Source: Leucobacter chromiisoli
GTDB lineage: Bacteria; Actinomycetota; Actinomycetes; Actinomycetales; Microbacteriaceae
NCBI RefSeq assembly: GCF_016522505.1
Contig: NZ_JAEHOH010000013.1
Location: 62,001-126,000, forward strand
Length of the DNA stretch: 64,000 nt
Direction: 5' to 3'
The notes under the pieces were generated by a model. The model was given only the letters and a program-made list of their open reading frames with translations, ran no database searches and was not told where the DNA came from. This document shows positions 16,993 through 25,584 of this stretch, one piece after another (the first letter of the stretch is position 1; each line of letters begins with the position of its first letter). The translations under genes were made by a program, and so were the position numbers.

Positions 16993-17627
16993 TGGGAGCG
17001 ACCGACAGGGCGCGCCGGTCCCGGATCACGGGGGCGCTCGCCGTTCCGCTCATCGCGGCGCTCGTGCTCACCGGCTGCAGCGGCGGCAACGACAACCTCT
17101 CCCAGCAGTGGGAGGAGGGCAGCGACAAGGGCTACGTGGCCGGCGACGGATCCTCGATCAGCATCCCGCCCTCGGAGCGCACCGAGCCCGTCGAGTTCTC
17201 GGGCGAGACGGAGCACGGCGGGCGGCTGAGCTCCGAGGACACGGCGGGCAGCGTCACGGTCGTCAACTTCTGGTACGCGGGCTGCGCCCCCTGCCGCGCC
17301 GAGGCCCCCGACCTCGTGGCGGCGTACGACGAGTTCTCGCCCGAGGGCGTGCAGTTCGTCGGCGTCAACACCCGCGACCAGTCGGCCCAGGCGGTGCAGT
17401 TCGCCGAGCAGTTCGGGGTGGAGTACCCCTCGATCATGGACAACGCCGGCGATCGCGCCGTGCAGCGCGCCTTCGCGGGGCAGGTGCCGCTGAACGCGGT
17501 GCCGACGACGCTCGTGCTCGACGCCGAGGGGCGGGTCGCGCACCGCGTGCTCGGCCAGCTGGCCGACGCCTCCCAGCTGCGCACCCTGATCACCGAGACC
17601 CTCGAAGAGACCGCGGGCGAGAACTAG
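16992..17627 (+). CDS. resA: TlpA/ResA-like thiol-disulfide lipoprotein
   Basis: A 211-residue extracytoplasmic thioredoxin-like protein. The signal peptide ends in the lipobox LTGC; the active site is WYAGCAPCRAE (CxxC); the cis-Pro segment is NAVPTTLVL. It reduces apocytochrome c haem-binding cysteines in system II maturation, fed with electrons by CcdA. GTG 16992 overlaps the preceding stop by one base, and ccdA follows 2 bp after its own stop. Confidence 0.9.
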   Translation: MGATDRARRSRITGALAVPLIAALVLTGCSGGNDNLSQQWEEGSDKGYVAGDGSSISIPPSERTEPVEFSGETEHGGRLSSEDTAGSVTVVNFWYAGCAPCRAEAPDLVAAYDEFSPEGVQFVGVNTRDQSAQAVQFAEQFGVEYPSIMDNAGDRAVQRAFAGQVPLNAVPTTLVLDAEGRVAHRVLGQLADASQLRTLITETLEETAGEN

Positions 17628-17629
17628 AC

Positions 17630-18373
17630 GTGGACGTGCAGCACCTCGTCGCCGACGGGCAACTGCTCGTCGCGTCGGCGATCGCTCTCGCGGCGGGGCT
17701 GCTCTCCTTCCTCTCGCCCTGCGTACTGCCGCTCGTGCCCGGCTACCTCGCCTACGTCGGCTCGGCCGCCGAGTCGACGCCGGGGGAGACGCCCGCGCGC
17801 AGGCGCCTGATCCTCGGCTCGCTGCTCTTCGTCGGCGGATTCAGCGCCGTGCTGGTCGCGTTCCTCGCCGCCGCCGGCACCGTCGGGGTGTGGCTGCTCG
17901 AGTGGGAGGGCGTCATCACCCGGGTGATGGGCGTCGTCGTGATCCTCATGGGGCTCGTGTTCATGGGGTTCCTCGGGAGGATGCAGACCACGAGGAAGCT
18001 GCGCGTCAAGCCGCGGCTCGGGATCGCCGGCGCTCCCGTGCTCGGAGCGGTCTTCGCGATCGGGTGGACCCCCTGCCTCGGCCCCACGCTCACCGTGATC
18101 ATGGGGCTCAGCCTGCAGCAGGGCTCCGTCTCCCGCGCCGTGATCCTGGCGATCTTCTACTGCCTGGGGCTCGGCATCCCCTTCGTGCTGGCCGCGTTCG
18201 GCTTCGGCTGGATGACGCAGACCATGACATTCTTCAAACGGCATATACGTGCCGTGAACCTGATCGGCGGCGGGCTGCTGATCCTCATCGGTCTCCTCAT
18301 GGTGACCGGACTCTGGAGCCGGATGATGTACGCACTGCAGGCGGTGATCGGCGGATATGTCACGCCCCTCTGA
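17630..18373 (+). CDS. ccdA: Cytochrome c biogenesis protein CcdA
   Basis: A 247-residue polytopic membrane protein (about six helices) that carries electrons from cytosolic thioredoxin to ResA. Both conserved cysteines are present: FLSPCVLPLVPGY in the first helix and GWTPCLGPT in the fourth. The start is GTG 17630, 2 bp after resA. Its end overlaps resB by 17 bp. Confidence 0.95.
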   Translation: MDVQHLVADGQLLVASAIALAAGLLSFLSPCVLPLVPGYLAYVGSAAESTPGETPARRRLILGSLLFVGGFSAVLVAFLAAAGTVGVWLLEWEGVITRVMGVVVILMGLVFMGFLGRMQTTRKLRVKPRLGIAGAPVLGAVFAIGWTPCLGPTLTVIMGLSLQQGSVSRAVILAIFYCLGLGIPFVLAAFGFGWMTQTMTFFKRHIRAVNLIGGGLLILIGLLMVTGLWSRMMYALQAVIGGYVTPL

Positions 18374-20024
18374 TTACGACGACGGAAGCGGGGCCGGCGG
18401 CCGGGTGGTCGCCGAGTCGCCCGAGCTCGGCCTGAAGGGCTGGCTGCGCTGGTTCTGGCGGCAGCTCACGAGCATGCGCGTGGCCCTGATCCTGCTGCTG
18501 CTGCTCGCGGTGGCGGCGATCCCGGGCTCCCTGCTGCCGCAGCGCGGCGCCGACCCGAACGGCGTCGTGCAGTACGAGCAGGATCACCCCGAGCTGTTCC
18601 CGATCCTCGACGCGTTCCCGATCCAGGCGTTCGACGTCTACGGATCGGTGTGGTTCTCGGCGATCTACCTGCTGCTGTTCATCTCGCTGATCGGCTGCGT
18701 GCTGCCGCGCATCGCCCACCACTGGAAGGCGTGGCGGGGCACGCCCCCGAAGACGCCGGCGCGCCTCGCCCGCATGGCCGGGTACCAGGAGCTGCGGATC
18801 TCGAACCCCTCGGCCACGTCGGAGGAGCGCGAGGAGTTCGCGGAGCGCGCGGTGTCGGAGGCCGCCGCGCTGCTGAGGCGCCAGCGGTACCGCACCGAGA
18901 TCCAGCGGGTCACGCGCCGCGGGACGACCGAGATCTCGGTGTCGGCGGAGCGCGGCTACCTGCGCGAGACCGGCAACCTCATCTTCCACGTCGCGCTGCT
19001 CGGCGTGCTGGTGAGCGTCGGGATCGGGGGCGCCGTGAAGTTCAACGGGCAGAAGGTGCTCGTCGAGGGCGACACCCTCATCAACCAGCTGATCGACTAC
19101 GACACCGTGAACTCCGGGCGATCCTTCGACGACGCGAGCCTCGAGTCGTTCGGCCTGCGGCTCGACTCGCTCGACGTCTCGTACAACACCCCCGACGACG
19201 GCAACGTCGACGCGATCGGGCTCGTCAAGGAGTACGTCGCGAACATGACGCTCATGGGCCCCGGCGACGACGGCACCTCGCAGGAGGTGATCCGCGTGAA
19301 CGACCCGCTGCGCGTGCACGGATCGCCGATCTACCTCATCGCGAACGGCTACGCCCCGACGCTCACCATCGCGAACTCCGAGGGCACGGTCGTCTACGAG
19401 GAGTCGATGCCCTTCATCCCGCAGGACAACCTCAACATGACCTCGCTCGGCGTCGTGAAGGTGCCGCATGGGATCGTGGACGACTCGGGCGCCGACGTGC
19501 AGCTCGGCCTGCGCGGCTTCTTCTACCCCACGAAGGCCGACCTCGACACCGGCGCGTACACCTCGGTGTACCCCGATCTCGAGAACCCGGTGCTCACGCT
19601 CGACGTGTTCGCGGGCGATCTCGGGATCGACGACGGCGTCCCCCAGTCCGTCTACGCCCTCGACACGTCGAAGATGGAGCAGCTGACGGGGCGCGCCGTC
19701 GACGTCGACTCGATCGAGCTGAGGCCGGGCGAGACCGCCGAGCTGCCGGACGGGCTCGGCACGATCACCTTCTCGGCGGCCCCCCGCTACGCGTCGTTCG
19801 ACGTGATGCGCGACCCCACCCAGGTGTGGGTGCTCGTGTTCGCGCTCGCGGCGCTCGGCGGCCTGCTCTGGTCGCTGTTCGTGCCGCGCCGGCGCATGTG
19901 GGTGAAGGCCGTGCCCGCCGACGACGGCGTGGTGCTGCAGTACGCCGCGCTCGCCCGCGGCGACGACCCAGCGCTCGAGCGCGCGGTGACCGAACTGCGG
20001 GATCGCCACCGCGAGCGGGTGTAG
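18357..20024 (+). CDS. resB: Cytochrome c biogenesis protein ResB (Ccs1)
   Basis: A 555-residue system II haem handling subunit: three N-terminal helices (first LILLLLLAVAAIPGSLLPQ), a large extracytoplasmic domain, and a C-terminal helix near 490-510. It works with CcsB to move haem and ligate it to apocytochrome. ATG 18357 lies inside the ccdA end, indicating translational coupling. Confidence 0.93.
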   Translation: MSRPSDYDDGSGAGGRVVAESPELGLKGWLRWFWRQLTSMRVALILLLLLAVAAIPGSLLPQRGADPNGVVQYEQDHPELFPILDAFPIQAFDVYGSVWFSAIYLLLFISLIGCVLPRIAHHWKAWRGTPPKTPARLARMAGYQELRISNPSATSEEREEFAERAVSEAAALLRRQRYRTEIQRVTRRGTTEISVSAERGYLRETGNLIFHVALLGVLVSVGIGGAVKFNGQKVLVEGDTLINQLIDYDTVNSGRSFDDASLESFGLRLDSLDVSYNTPDDGNVDAIGLVKEYVANMTLMGPGDDGTSQEVIRVNDPLRVHGSPIYLIANGYAPTLTIANSEGTVVYEESMPFIPQDNLNMTSLGVVKVPHGIVDDSGADVQLGLRGFFYPTKADLDTGAYTSVYPDLENPVLTLDVFAGDLGIDDGVPQSVYALDTSKMEQLTGRAVDVDSIELRPGETAELPDGLGTITFSAAPRYASFDVMRDPTQVWVLVFALAALGGLLWSLFVPRRRMWVKAVPADDGVVLQYAALARGDDPALERAVTELRDRHRERV

Positions 20025-20047
20025 GCGCCTCTTCTGCACGCCGACCT

Positions 20048-20109
20048 CCTCAGCTCGTCAGTTGTGTAACCGAAATCGCGATTTCGGGTACACAACTGAC
20101 GAGCCGAGG
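20048..20109. repeat. 62-bp near-perfect palindrome between resB and ccsB
   Basis: Two 31-bp arms meet without a spacer; 29 of 31 pairs match, with mismatches at 20052/20105 and 20069/20088. The core is CCGAAATCGCGATTTCGG and the flanks read CTCGTCAGTTGTGTA / TACACAACTGACGAG. It is AT-richer than its surroundings. It could be a REP/MITE-like repeat, a terminator-attenuator within the operon, or a protein site. No second copy was noticed in the window. Confidence 0.85.
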
Positions 20110-20180
20110 CGTTTCTACTCGGGCAGGTACGCGCCGCGCTCCCAGCCGAATAGGACGGGGAGCGATTAAGCTGAGGGATC

Positions 20181-21266
20181 GTGGCGCTGGAAGAATACTC
20201 AACGATTGCCCTCTACTCGGCGATGATCGTCTATTCGATCGCGTTCGTGTTCTACGTGGTCGATCTGGCCAACCGCAGCGGTGACCGGGCCGCCGCCCTC
20301 AACGAGGCCGCCGGGAGCATCGGCGCGACGCGGGCCGCGACCGTGCGTTCCGCGTCCGCGGAGGGCGCGAGCGGCGGAGCGACCGCCACCGCGACTCTGG
20401 CGCCCGCCCCCGCCGCCGATCCGGCCCCCGGCCGGATCCCGAGCGGAAGCGCGATCGGCGGAGCGCGCGGTGGGGCGTCGGCGGTCGACGCCGCGCCTGC
20501 GCGCTCGCGCTCCCGATCGCTGCGCGTCGGCTTCTCGCTGACCGTGCTCGGCTTCCTGCTGCACATGGGCGCCACGATCCTGCGCGGCATCGGCGCCGAG
20601 CGCGTGCCGTGGGCCAACATGTACGAGTTCGCGCTGACCGCCACCTGCGCGATCGTGCTCGTCTTCCTCGTCGTGCAGGTCTTCGTCGATCTGCGCTTCC
20701 TCGGCGCCCTCATCACGGGCCTCTCGGTGCTGTTCCTCGGCGTCACCAAGATCAACTTCTACGTCGAGATCGTGCCGCTGCAGCCCGCGCTCGACTCGTA
20801 CTGGCTCGTGATCCACATCCTCGTGGCCGTGCTCGCGGTCGCATTCCTCACGCTGTCGTTCGGGCTCTCGGTGCTGCAGCTGCTGCAGACGCGGCGCGAG
20901 AACCAGCTGAAGGACGGCGGCCAGGCCGGCATGCCCTGGCTGCGCAGCATGCCCGACGCGGTGCGGCTGGAGGATCTGGCCTATCGCATGGCGATCATCG
21001 GCTTCGCGTTCTGGACCTTCACCCTCATCGCCGGCGCCATCTGGGCCGAGCGCGCCTGGAGCCGCTACTGGGGCTGGGATACCAAGGAGGTCTGGACCTT
21101 CGTCATCTGGGTGCTCTACGCGGGCTTCATCCACGCCCGCGCCACGCGCGGCTGGCGCGGCATCCGCTCCGCCTGGCTGTCGATCATCGCCTACACCGCG
21201 GTCATCTTCAACTTCACGATCGTCAACGTGTTCTTCAAGGGCCTGCACGCCTACTCGGGCCTCTGA
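20181..21266 (+). CDS. ccsB: Cytochrome c biogenesis protein CcsB (CcsA family)
   Basis: A 361-residue haem-handling membrane protein. The tryptophan-rich WWD region (AERAWSRYWGWDTKEVW) that holds external haem is intact. A stretch of about 80 residues (about 35-117) rich in Ala, Gly, Ser and Pro separates helix 1 from helix 2 and is not a family feature. The start is GTG 20181, with GAGGGA just upstream and a TAAGCT -10-like box at 20167-20172, so it could have its own promoter after the palindrome. Confidence 0.93.
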   Translation: MALEEYSTIALYSAMIVYSIAFVFYVVDLANRSGDRAAALNEAAGSIGATRAATVRSASAEGASGGATATATLAPAPAADPAPGRIPSGSAIGGARGGASAVDAAPARSRSRSLRVGFSLTVLGFLLHMGATILRGIGAERVPWANMYEFALTATCAIVLVFLVVQVFVDLRFLGALITGLSVLFLGVTKINFYVEIVPLQPALDSYWLVIHILVAVLAVAFLTLSFGLSVLQLLQTRRENQLKDGGQAGMPWLRSMPDAVRLEDLAYRMAIIGFAFWTFTLIAGAIWAERAWSRYWGWDTKEVWTFVIWVLYAGFIHARATRGWRGIRSAWLSIIAYTAVIFNFTIVNVFFKGLHAYSGL

Positions 21267-21283
21267 GGCGCGGGTTCGGCGCC

Positions 21284-21303
21284 CGCCGCGATCGGTCGCG
21301 GCG
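21284..21303. terminator. Hairpin between convergent ccsB and dehydrogenase genes
   Basis: An 8-bp stem (CGCCGCGA with TCGCGGCG) around TCGG. The position between convergent stops supports a terminator; no T-run follows. Confidence 0.4.
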
Positions 21304-21324
21304 CCGACGGACGCCGTCCGGCGC

Positions 21325-22782
21325 TCAGGCGAGGCCGAGCGCCTCGATCGCGCCGAGCACGCCCCGCGCGGCGAGCTCATCGCGGGCCCGCGCGTAGTCG
21401 GCGGCGAACGCCGCATCGCGGTCGAGTCCGAGCGGAGCCAGCGGCGCGATGCGCAGGATCCCGAGCCCGTCCGCATCGCGCAGCCGATCGCGATCGGCGT
21501 CCGACAGGGTCGGCTCGCCCACCTCGAACGAGACGCCCCGCTCGTCGACTCCGCCGAGGAACCGCTCGTAGCAGGCGATCATGAGCGCCTGGCGACGCGT
21601 GTCGCCGTCTGCCCGCAGCAGCGCCTCGAGGGTCGCGGTGTGGAAGACGCCGATCTTCGTCGCGCCGTCCGTGGCGATCCGCACCCACTGATCGCCGACG
21701 GCGGGGTTCGCGAAGCGCTCGAGCACAGACGCGGCGTAGTCGGGCAGCGAGACGCCGGCGGGAGCGTCGAGCACGGGGATGACGTCGTCGAGGAGGAACC
21801 GCTCGGCGAAGCCGCGCAGCAGCGGATCGGCGAGGGCTTCGTGCACGTGGCGGTATCCGGCGAGCAACGAGGGGAAGGAGAGCAGCACGTGCGAGGCGTT
21901 GAGGATCCGCCCCTTCATCGTCTCGTGCGTCGTGATGTCCTCCACGAACTCGACGCCGACGGCCTCGAGCTCGGGCCGCCCGGCGGGGAAGTCGTCCTCG
22001 AGCACCCACTGCAGGTAGGACTCCGCCATGACCGGCATCGCGTCATCGACGCCGGTGAGCTCGTTCAGGCGCTGGCGCTCGGCGTCGCCGACGGCGGGCA
22101 CGATGCGGTCGACCATCGAGTTGGGAAACGCGACGTGCTCCCCGATCCAGCGCGCCAGCTCCGGATCGATCGCCGCTGCCACCCCGGTGAGGGCCGCCCG
22201 CGCCACGTCGCCGTTGTGCCGCAGGTTGTCGCAGGAGACCACCGTGAACGGCGCGATGCCGGCGCCGCGCCGCCCGGCGAGGGCCCGGGCGAGCAGACCG
22301 AACACGGTCGGCCGGTCTCCCTGCGCGTCGGCGAGCACCGCGGGGTGGTCCTCGGGCACGCGGCCGGTGGCCGGGTCGACGAGGTAGCCGCCCTCCGTGA
22401 TGGTGAGCGTGACGATCCTGAGCCGCGGGTCGCCGAGCGCGCGCACGACGCGGTCGTAGTCCGCGGGCGCGTGGGCGTACTCGAGGATGGAGCCGATCAC
22501 GCGGGAGGAGTGGCCGCCGTCGGGCGCGAACTCGGTGAGCGTGTAGAGCCCGCCCTGCCGCTCGAAGGCGTCGGCCTTGATGCGGGAGGCGGGGGAGTCT
22601 CCGGCTCCGATCCCGAAGATCCCCCAGTCCTGCTGCCCGGGCCGGTGCAGGCAGCGGTCGATGAAGAGCGCCTGGTGGGCTCGGTGGAAGTTGCCGACGC
22701 CGAAGTGCGCGATCCCGACCGTCACGCCGGTGCGATCGTAGGCGGGGAGCGCGACGTCCGCGCCCGAGTCGATCTCGATCAT
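21325..22782 (-). CDS. Mannitol dehydrogenase family oxidoreductase
   Basis: A 485-residue polyol-specific long-chain dehydrogenase (mannitol 2-dehydrogenase/fructuronate reductase family), interconverting a ketose and a polyol with NAD(P). The N-terminal nucleotide site is GIAHFGVGNFHRAHQA, and the catalytic Lys/His segment is KGRILNASHVLL. The full length is intact. AGAGGA lies upstream of the ATG at 22782. No transporter or kinase for a polyol is adjacent, so mannitol itself is only the likeliest substrate. Confidence 0.88.
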   Translation of the reverse strand: MIEIDSGADVALPAYDRTGVTVGIAHFGVGNFHRAHQALFIDRCLHRPGQQDWGIFGIGAGDSPASRIKADAFERQGGLYTLTEFAPDGGHSSRVIGSILEYAHAPADYDRVVRALGDPRLRIVTLTITEGGYLVDPATGRVPEDHPAVLADAQGDRPTVFGLLARALAGRRGAGIAPFTVVSCDNLRHNGDVARAALTGVAAAIDPELARWIGEHVAFPNSMVDRIVPAVGDAERQRLNELTGVDDAMPVMAESYLQWVLEDDFPAGRPELEAVGVEFVEDITTHETMKGRILNASHVLLSFPSLLAGYRHVHEALADPLLRGFAERFLLDDVIPVLDAPAGVSLPDYAASVLERFANPAVGDQWVRIATDGATKIGVFHTATLEALLRADGDTRRQALMIACYERFLGGVDERGVSFEVGEPTLSDADRDRLRDADGLGILRIAPLAPLGLDRDAAFAADYARARDELAARGVLGAIEALGLA

Positions 22783-22846
22783 CGGTGTTCCTCTCTGAAC
22801 AGCTGGGTTGCGGCCACGAGGGCGTGGGCGTCTCCCGGGCGACGCC

Positions 22847-23986
22847 CTACCCCGCGGCGAGGGTGGGCGCGAGCTCGTGGATCGTGCCGTCGTGGAAAGC
22901 TGTGCGGATCGCTTCCATGCCCGCCTCGTCCGGGATCACGATCGACTGCCCGTCGGCGGAGGTTCCGGTGCCGAGGGTGGGGCTCGTGAAGAAGGCGATG
23001 TCGTCGGAGCGCAGCTTGCGCGACTCGAGCCCGAGGTTGACGAAGCGGTTCAGGTCGAGACCCTCGTCGAGGATCAGGTAGGGCTTGAGCGACTGGAACA
23101 TGGACACCATGCGCGAGGGATCGCTCATGGTCTCGGAGCTGATGGTCTTCTGCAGCAGCCCCTTCATGTAGGCCTGCTGGTTGCGGGCCCGCTGGTAGTC
23201 GCCGTCGCTGAACGCGTAGCGCTCGCGCACGAAGGAGAGCGCGTGCTCGCCGTCGAGGGTGATCTCGCCGCCCTCGAAGGTGAAGCCCCCGCCGCCGTTC
23301 TGCGCCGTGAAGGGCACCGTGTTGTTCACCGTGACCCCGCCGACCGCGTCGGTGAGGCCCTTGAACGACTCGAAGTCGATGACCGCCACGTGGTCAATGC
23401 GCGCGCCGATGTAGTTCTCGACCGTGTTCACGGCGAGGGGCAGGCCGCCGTAGGAGAACGCGGCGTTGATCTTCGCCTCGCCCACGCCCTGGATCGGCAC
23501 CCAGTTGTCGCGCATGATCGACATGATGGTCGCGTGCTGGCGGTCGGGAGAGATCTGCGCCACCATGATCGCGTCGCTGCGGAAACCCGTGAGATCCTCG
23601 ACGGAGGCGTTCCGATCGGTGGCCTCTCGCGAGTCGGAGCCCAGCAGCAGGATGTTGATCGGCGCCTTCGCGCCGTCATCGACGACGGTCTCTGCGGGGC
23701 GCTCGAGCGAGGGATCCTGCTCGATGCTGACCCGCTTCACCTCGTTGTAGGTGTTCGCGATCAGCAGGTAGGCGACGCCCGCCGCGATCCCGAGCAGCGC
23801 GATGAGCGAGACGAGCACGATGACGGTGTTGCGCAGCCCGCGGCGCTTGCGCGGCTCGCCCCGCCGGCCGTCGCCCCCTCGGCCCTCGCCTCTCCGACCG
23901 GAGCCTCCGCCCGACCCGCTGCCGCCCGAGGTCCCGGAGGGCGCCTCGTCGAAGAGCTGGTCCAGAGCGGAACGCGAATCGGCCAT
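22847..23986 (-). CDS. LytR-CpsA-Psr (LCP) family ligase
   Basis: A 379-residue membrane-anchored LCP protein that transfers glycopolymers from a polyprenyl carrier to peptidoglycan. A charged, Gly/Arg-rich cytosolic tail (1-50) precedes one helix (about 52-73); the extracytoplasmic LCP domain carries NILLLGSDSREATDR, FRSDAIMVAQISPDR and the conserved arginine run FVRERYAFSDGDYQRARNQQ. AAGGAG lies upstream of the ATG at 23986. It could attach the polymer made by the 37-44 kb cluster. Confidence 0.92.
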   Translation of the reverse strand: MADSRSALDQLFDEAPSGTSGGSGSGGGSGRRGEGRGGDGRRGEPRKRRGLRNTVIVLVSLIALLGIAAGVAYLLIANTYNEVKRVSIEQDPSLERPAETVVDDGAKAPINILLLGSDSREATDRNASVEDLTGFRSDAIMVAQISPDRQHATIMSIMRDNWVPIQGVGEAKINAAFSYGGLPLAVNTVENYIGARIDHVAVIDFESFKGLTDAVGGVTVNNTVPFTAQNGGGGFTFEGGEITLDGEHALSFVRERYAFSDGDYQRARNQQAYMKGLLQKTISSETMSDPSRMVSMFQSLKPYLILDEGLDLNRFVNLGLESRKLRSDDIAFFTSPTLGTGTSADGQSIVIPDEAGMEAIRTAFHDGTIHELAPTLAAG

Positions 23987-24199
23987 CGGGTGTCGTCTCC
24001 TTGAAGTGTGCGCCGGCGCGAGGAACGGGGAGTTCGGCGCCGGCTACCGCAACGAGCGTCGCCCGACGCTCTTTCCAGCTCAGCGTAGCGCAGACGAGCC
24101 GGGGAGAACGTGGGGAAGCGGATGCAAGGAGCGAGCGAACCGGATCCCCTGCCACCCTTCGTGCACCGTATCATCCGAATCCGCTCAGGAGCCGACGGG

Positions 24200-24205
24200 C
24201 ATACT
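24200..24205 (+). promoter_or_regulatory. -10 box CATACT for leaderless vanZ-like gene
   Basis: CATACT ends 6 nt before the ATG at 24212. No spaced Shine-Dalgarno sequence is present. Confidence 0.4.
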
Positions 24206-24211
24206 GGGGTG

Positions 24212-24715
24212 ATGCGGAATCGAGCGGGACTGGGCAGGGCGGTCGCCCTCCTGCTGCTCGCGGTGAACGCCGTGCTGCTGGTGCTCATCGTGTTCCTGCC
24301 GCCCGAGGACCATCAGGCCCTCGATCTCGTCTGGGTGCTCGCCGACTTCGCCGGTCGTTTCGGCGTCCCCGTCGGGCTCGCCGCCCGAGTGATCGAGTTC
24401 GGGGCGAACATCGTGCTGTTCGTGCCTTTCGGCCTGCTCGTGCCGCCCGCCCTCGGCTGGCTTCGCCCCTGGGGGCTCGTGGGGACGGTGGTGCTGGGCG
24501 CCGCGGTGTCGACGGCGATCGAGACGATCCAGCTCTTCATTCCCGGTCGCGTGACCTCGGTGCTCGACGTGATCGCGAACACGCTGGGCACGCTCTGCGG
24601 AGTGCTGCTGATCGCGCTGGTGCAGGCCTGGAGGCGGGAGGAACGGGAGCGCCGGCGACTGGCGGGGATGGGCCGGATCGCGGCGGAGCGGGTGCGGAGC
24701 GGCCGCGGCATGTGA
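24212..24715 (+). CDS. VanZ family membrane protein
   Basis: A 167-residue protein with about four helices and the VanZ-type segments FGANIVLFVPFGLLVP and STAIETIQLFIPGRVTSVLDV. Family members have been tied to teicoplanin resistance and envelope processes, but the biochemical role is unknown. ATG 24212 starts directly at the first helix and fits the -10 box; an upstream in-frame ATG at 24110 would add an unrelated 34-residue leader. Confidence 0.82.
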   Translation: MRNRAGLGRAVALLLLAVNAVLLVLIVFLPPEDHQALDLVWVLADFAGRFGVPVGLAARVIEFGANIVLFVPFGLLVPPALGWLRPWGLVGTVVLGAAVSTAIETIQLFIPGRVTSVLDVIANTLGTLCGVLLIALVQAWRREERERRRLAGMGRIAAERVRSGRGM

Positions 24716-24748
24716 ATCGCGAGGACGGCGCACCGAGCACCGCCGGCG

Positions 24749-25027
24749 TTACCGCCGCTCGACGTAGCCCAGGTGGGCCATCCGCTCGAGAAAGGGCGCG
24801 GTTCCGCCGCGGATCTCGGACTCGGGCGCTCCCGTGGCCGCCGCGATCTCGTCGACGAGCTCATCGATCGTGCGCGGTCGAGCGGTGAGGAGGTCCCAGA
24901 TCAGGATCCCGCCTCCGTCGAGCCGCTGGGGGCGGGGATCTCGCACTCGGGTGTCGAGCACGAAGGTGGCGCCCTCTGCGTCCACCCAGATCACGTCGTC
25001 GGGCACGGCCCAGCGCGCGTCGCTCAT
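24749..25027 (-). CDS. PqqD-family small protein
   Basis: A 92-residue winged-helix protein of the PqqD family: a short beta part (VIWVDAEGATFVLDTR), then LDGGGILIWDLLTARPRTIDELVDEI and a final helix LERMAHLGYVERR. PqqD-type domains recognise peptides (RRE), but relatives also occur in exopolysaccharide loci without any RiPP enzyme. It overlaps the tyrosine phosphatase gene by 4 bp and ends the kinase-phosphatase operon. Confidence 0.72.
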   Translation of the reverse strand: MSDARWAVPDDVIWVDAEGATFVLDTRVRDPRPQRLDGGGILIWDLLTARPRTIDELVDEIAAATGAPESEIRGGTAPFLERMAHLGYVERR

Positions 25028-25584
25028 CGCAGCGTCCGCACGATGGTGTCGACGAGACCGACGATCTGCGAGGCGACGACGGCGTGCACCTCGGCCGTCG
25101 CGTCGATCGGGTCGGGAACGTCCTGGTCTTCCGTGAGCCGCACGGTGGACCTGGACCGGCCCGCCTGGTCGATGACGGCGCGAGGATCCGCTGCGCGATC
25201 GATGTCACCCGAGCCGGCGAGCGCCGCGAACTCGGCGAGGGTGAACGTGCGTCGCGCGGCTCTCGGATGCCGCCGCACGACCTCGTCGCGCTGTCCGCGC
25301 GTCATGGTGAGGATCAGATCGGCGGCGTCCGCGTGCTCATCGGCGAGCTGCTCGCCGATGAGGCCGGCCGGATCCCCTCCGTGTGCCCGCAGCTGGGTCG
25401 CGGCGTCGGGATCCATCGGTGCGCCGACGACGGCGTGCAGGCCGGCGCTCCCGATCTCGAACCTGGGGTCGTCGCGCAGGCGCATCCGCAGCATCTGCTC
25501 CGCCAGCGGAGACCGGCAGATGTTGCCGGTGCAGACCGTGAGTACGGCGACCGGCGGAACACTGCGTCTGCTGCGACGACTCAT
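25024..25584 (-). CDS. Low-molecular-weight protein tyrosine phosphatase
   Basis: A 186-residue LMW-PTP (Wzb/CapC class). The P-loop VCTGNICRSPL has nucleophile Cys18 and Arg24; the general acid is in EDQDVPDP. It is longer than the usual 150 residues owing to an insert near 100-125. It overlaps the BY-kinase gene by 4 bp, the classical arrangement in which the phosphatase resets the kinase's tyrosine cluster. Confidence 0.9.
   Translation of the reverse strand: MSRRSRRSVPPVAVLTVCTGNICRSPLAEQMLRMRLRDDPRFEIGSAGLHAVVGAPMDPDAATQLRAHGGDPAGLIGEQLADEHADAADLILTMTRGQRDEVVRRHPRAARRTFTLAEFAALAGSGDIDRAADPRAVIDQAGRSRSTVRLTEDQDVPDPIDATAEVHAVVASQIVGLVDTIVRTLR

Noticed and set aside
18360-20039. Open frame antisense to resB
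   Set aside because: A codon-bias shadow of ResB, with no recognisable domain or ribosome binding site.
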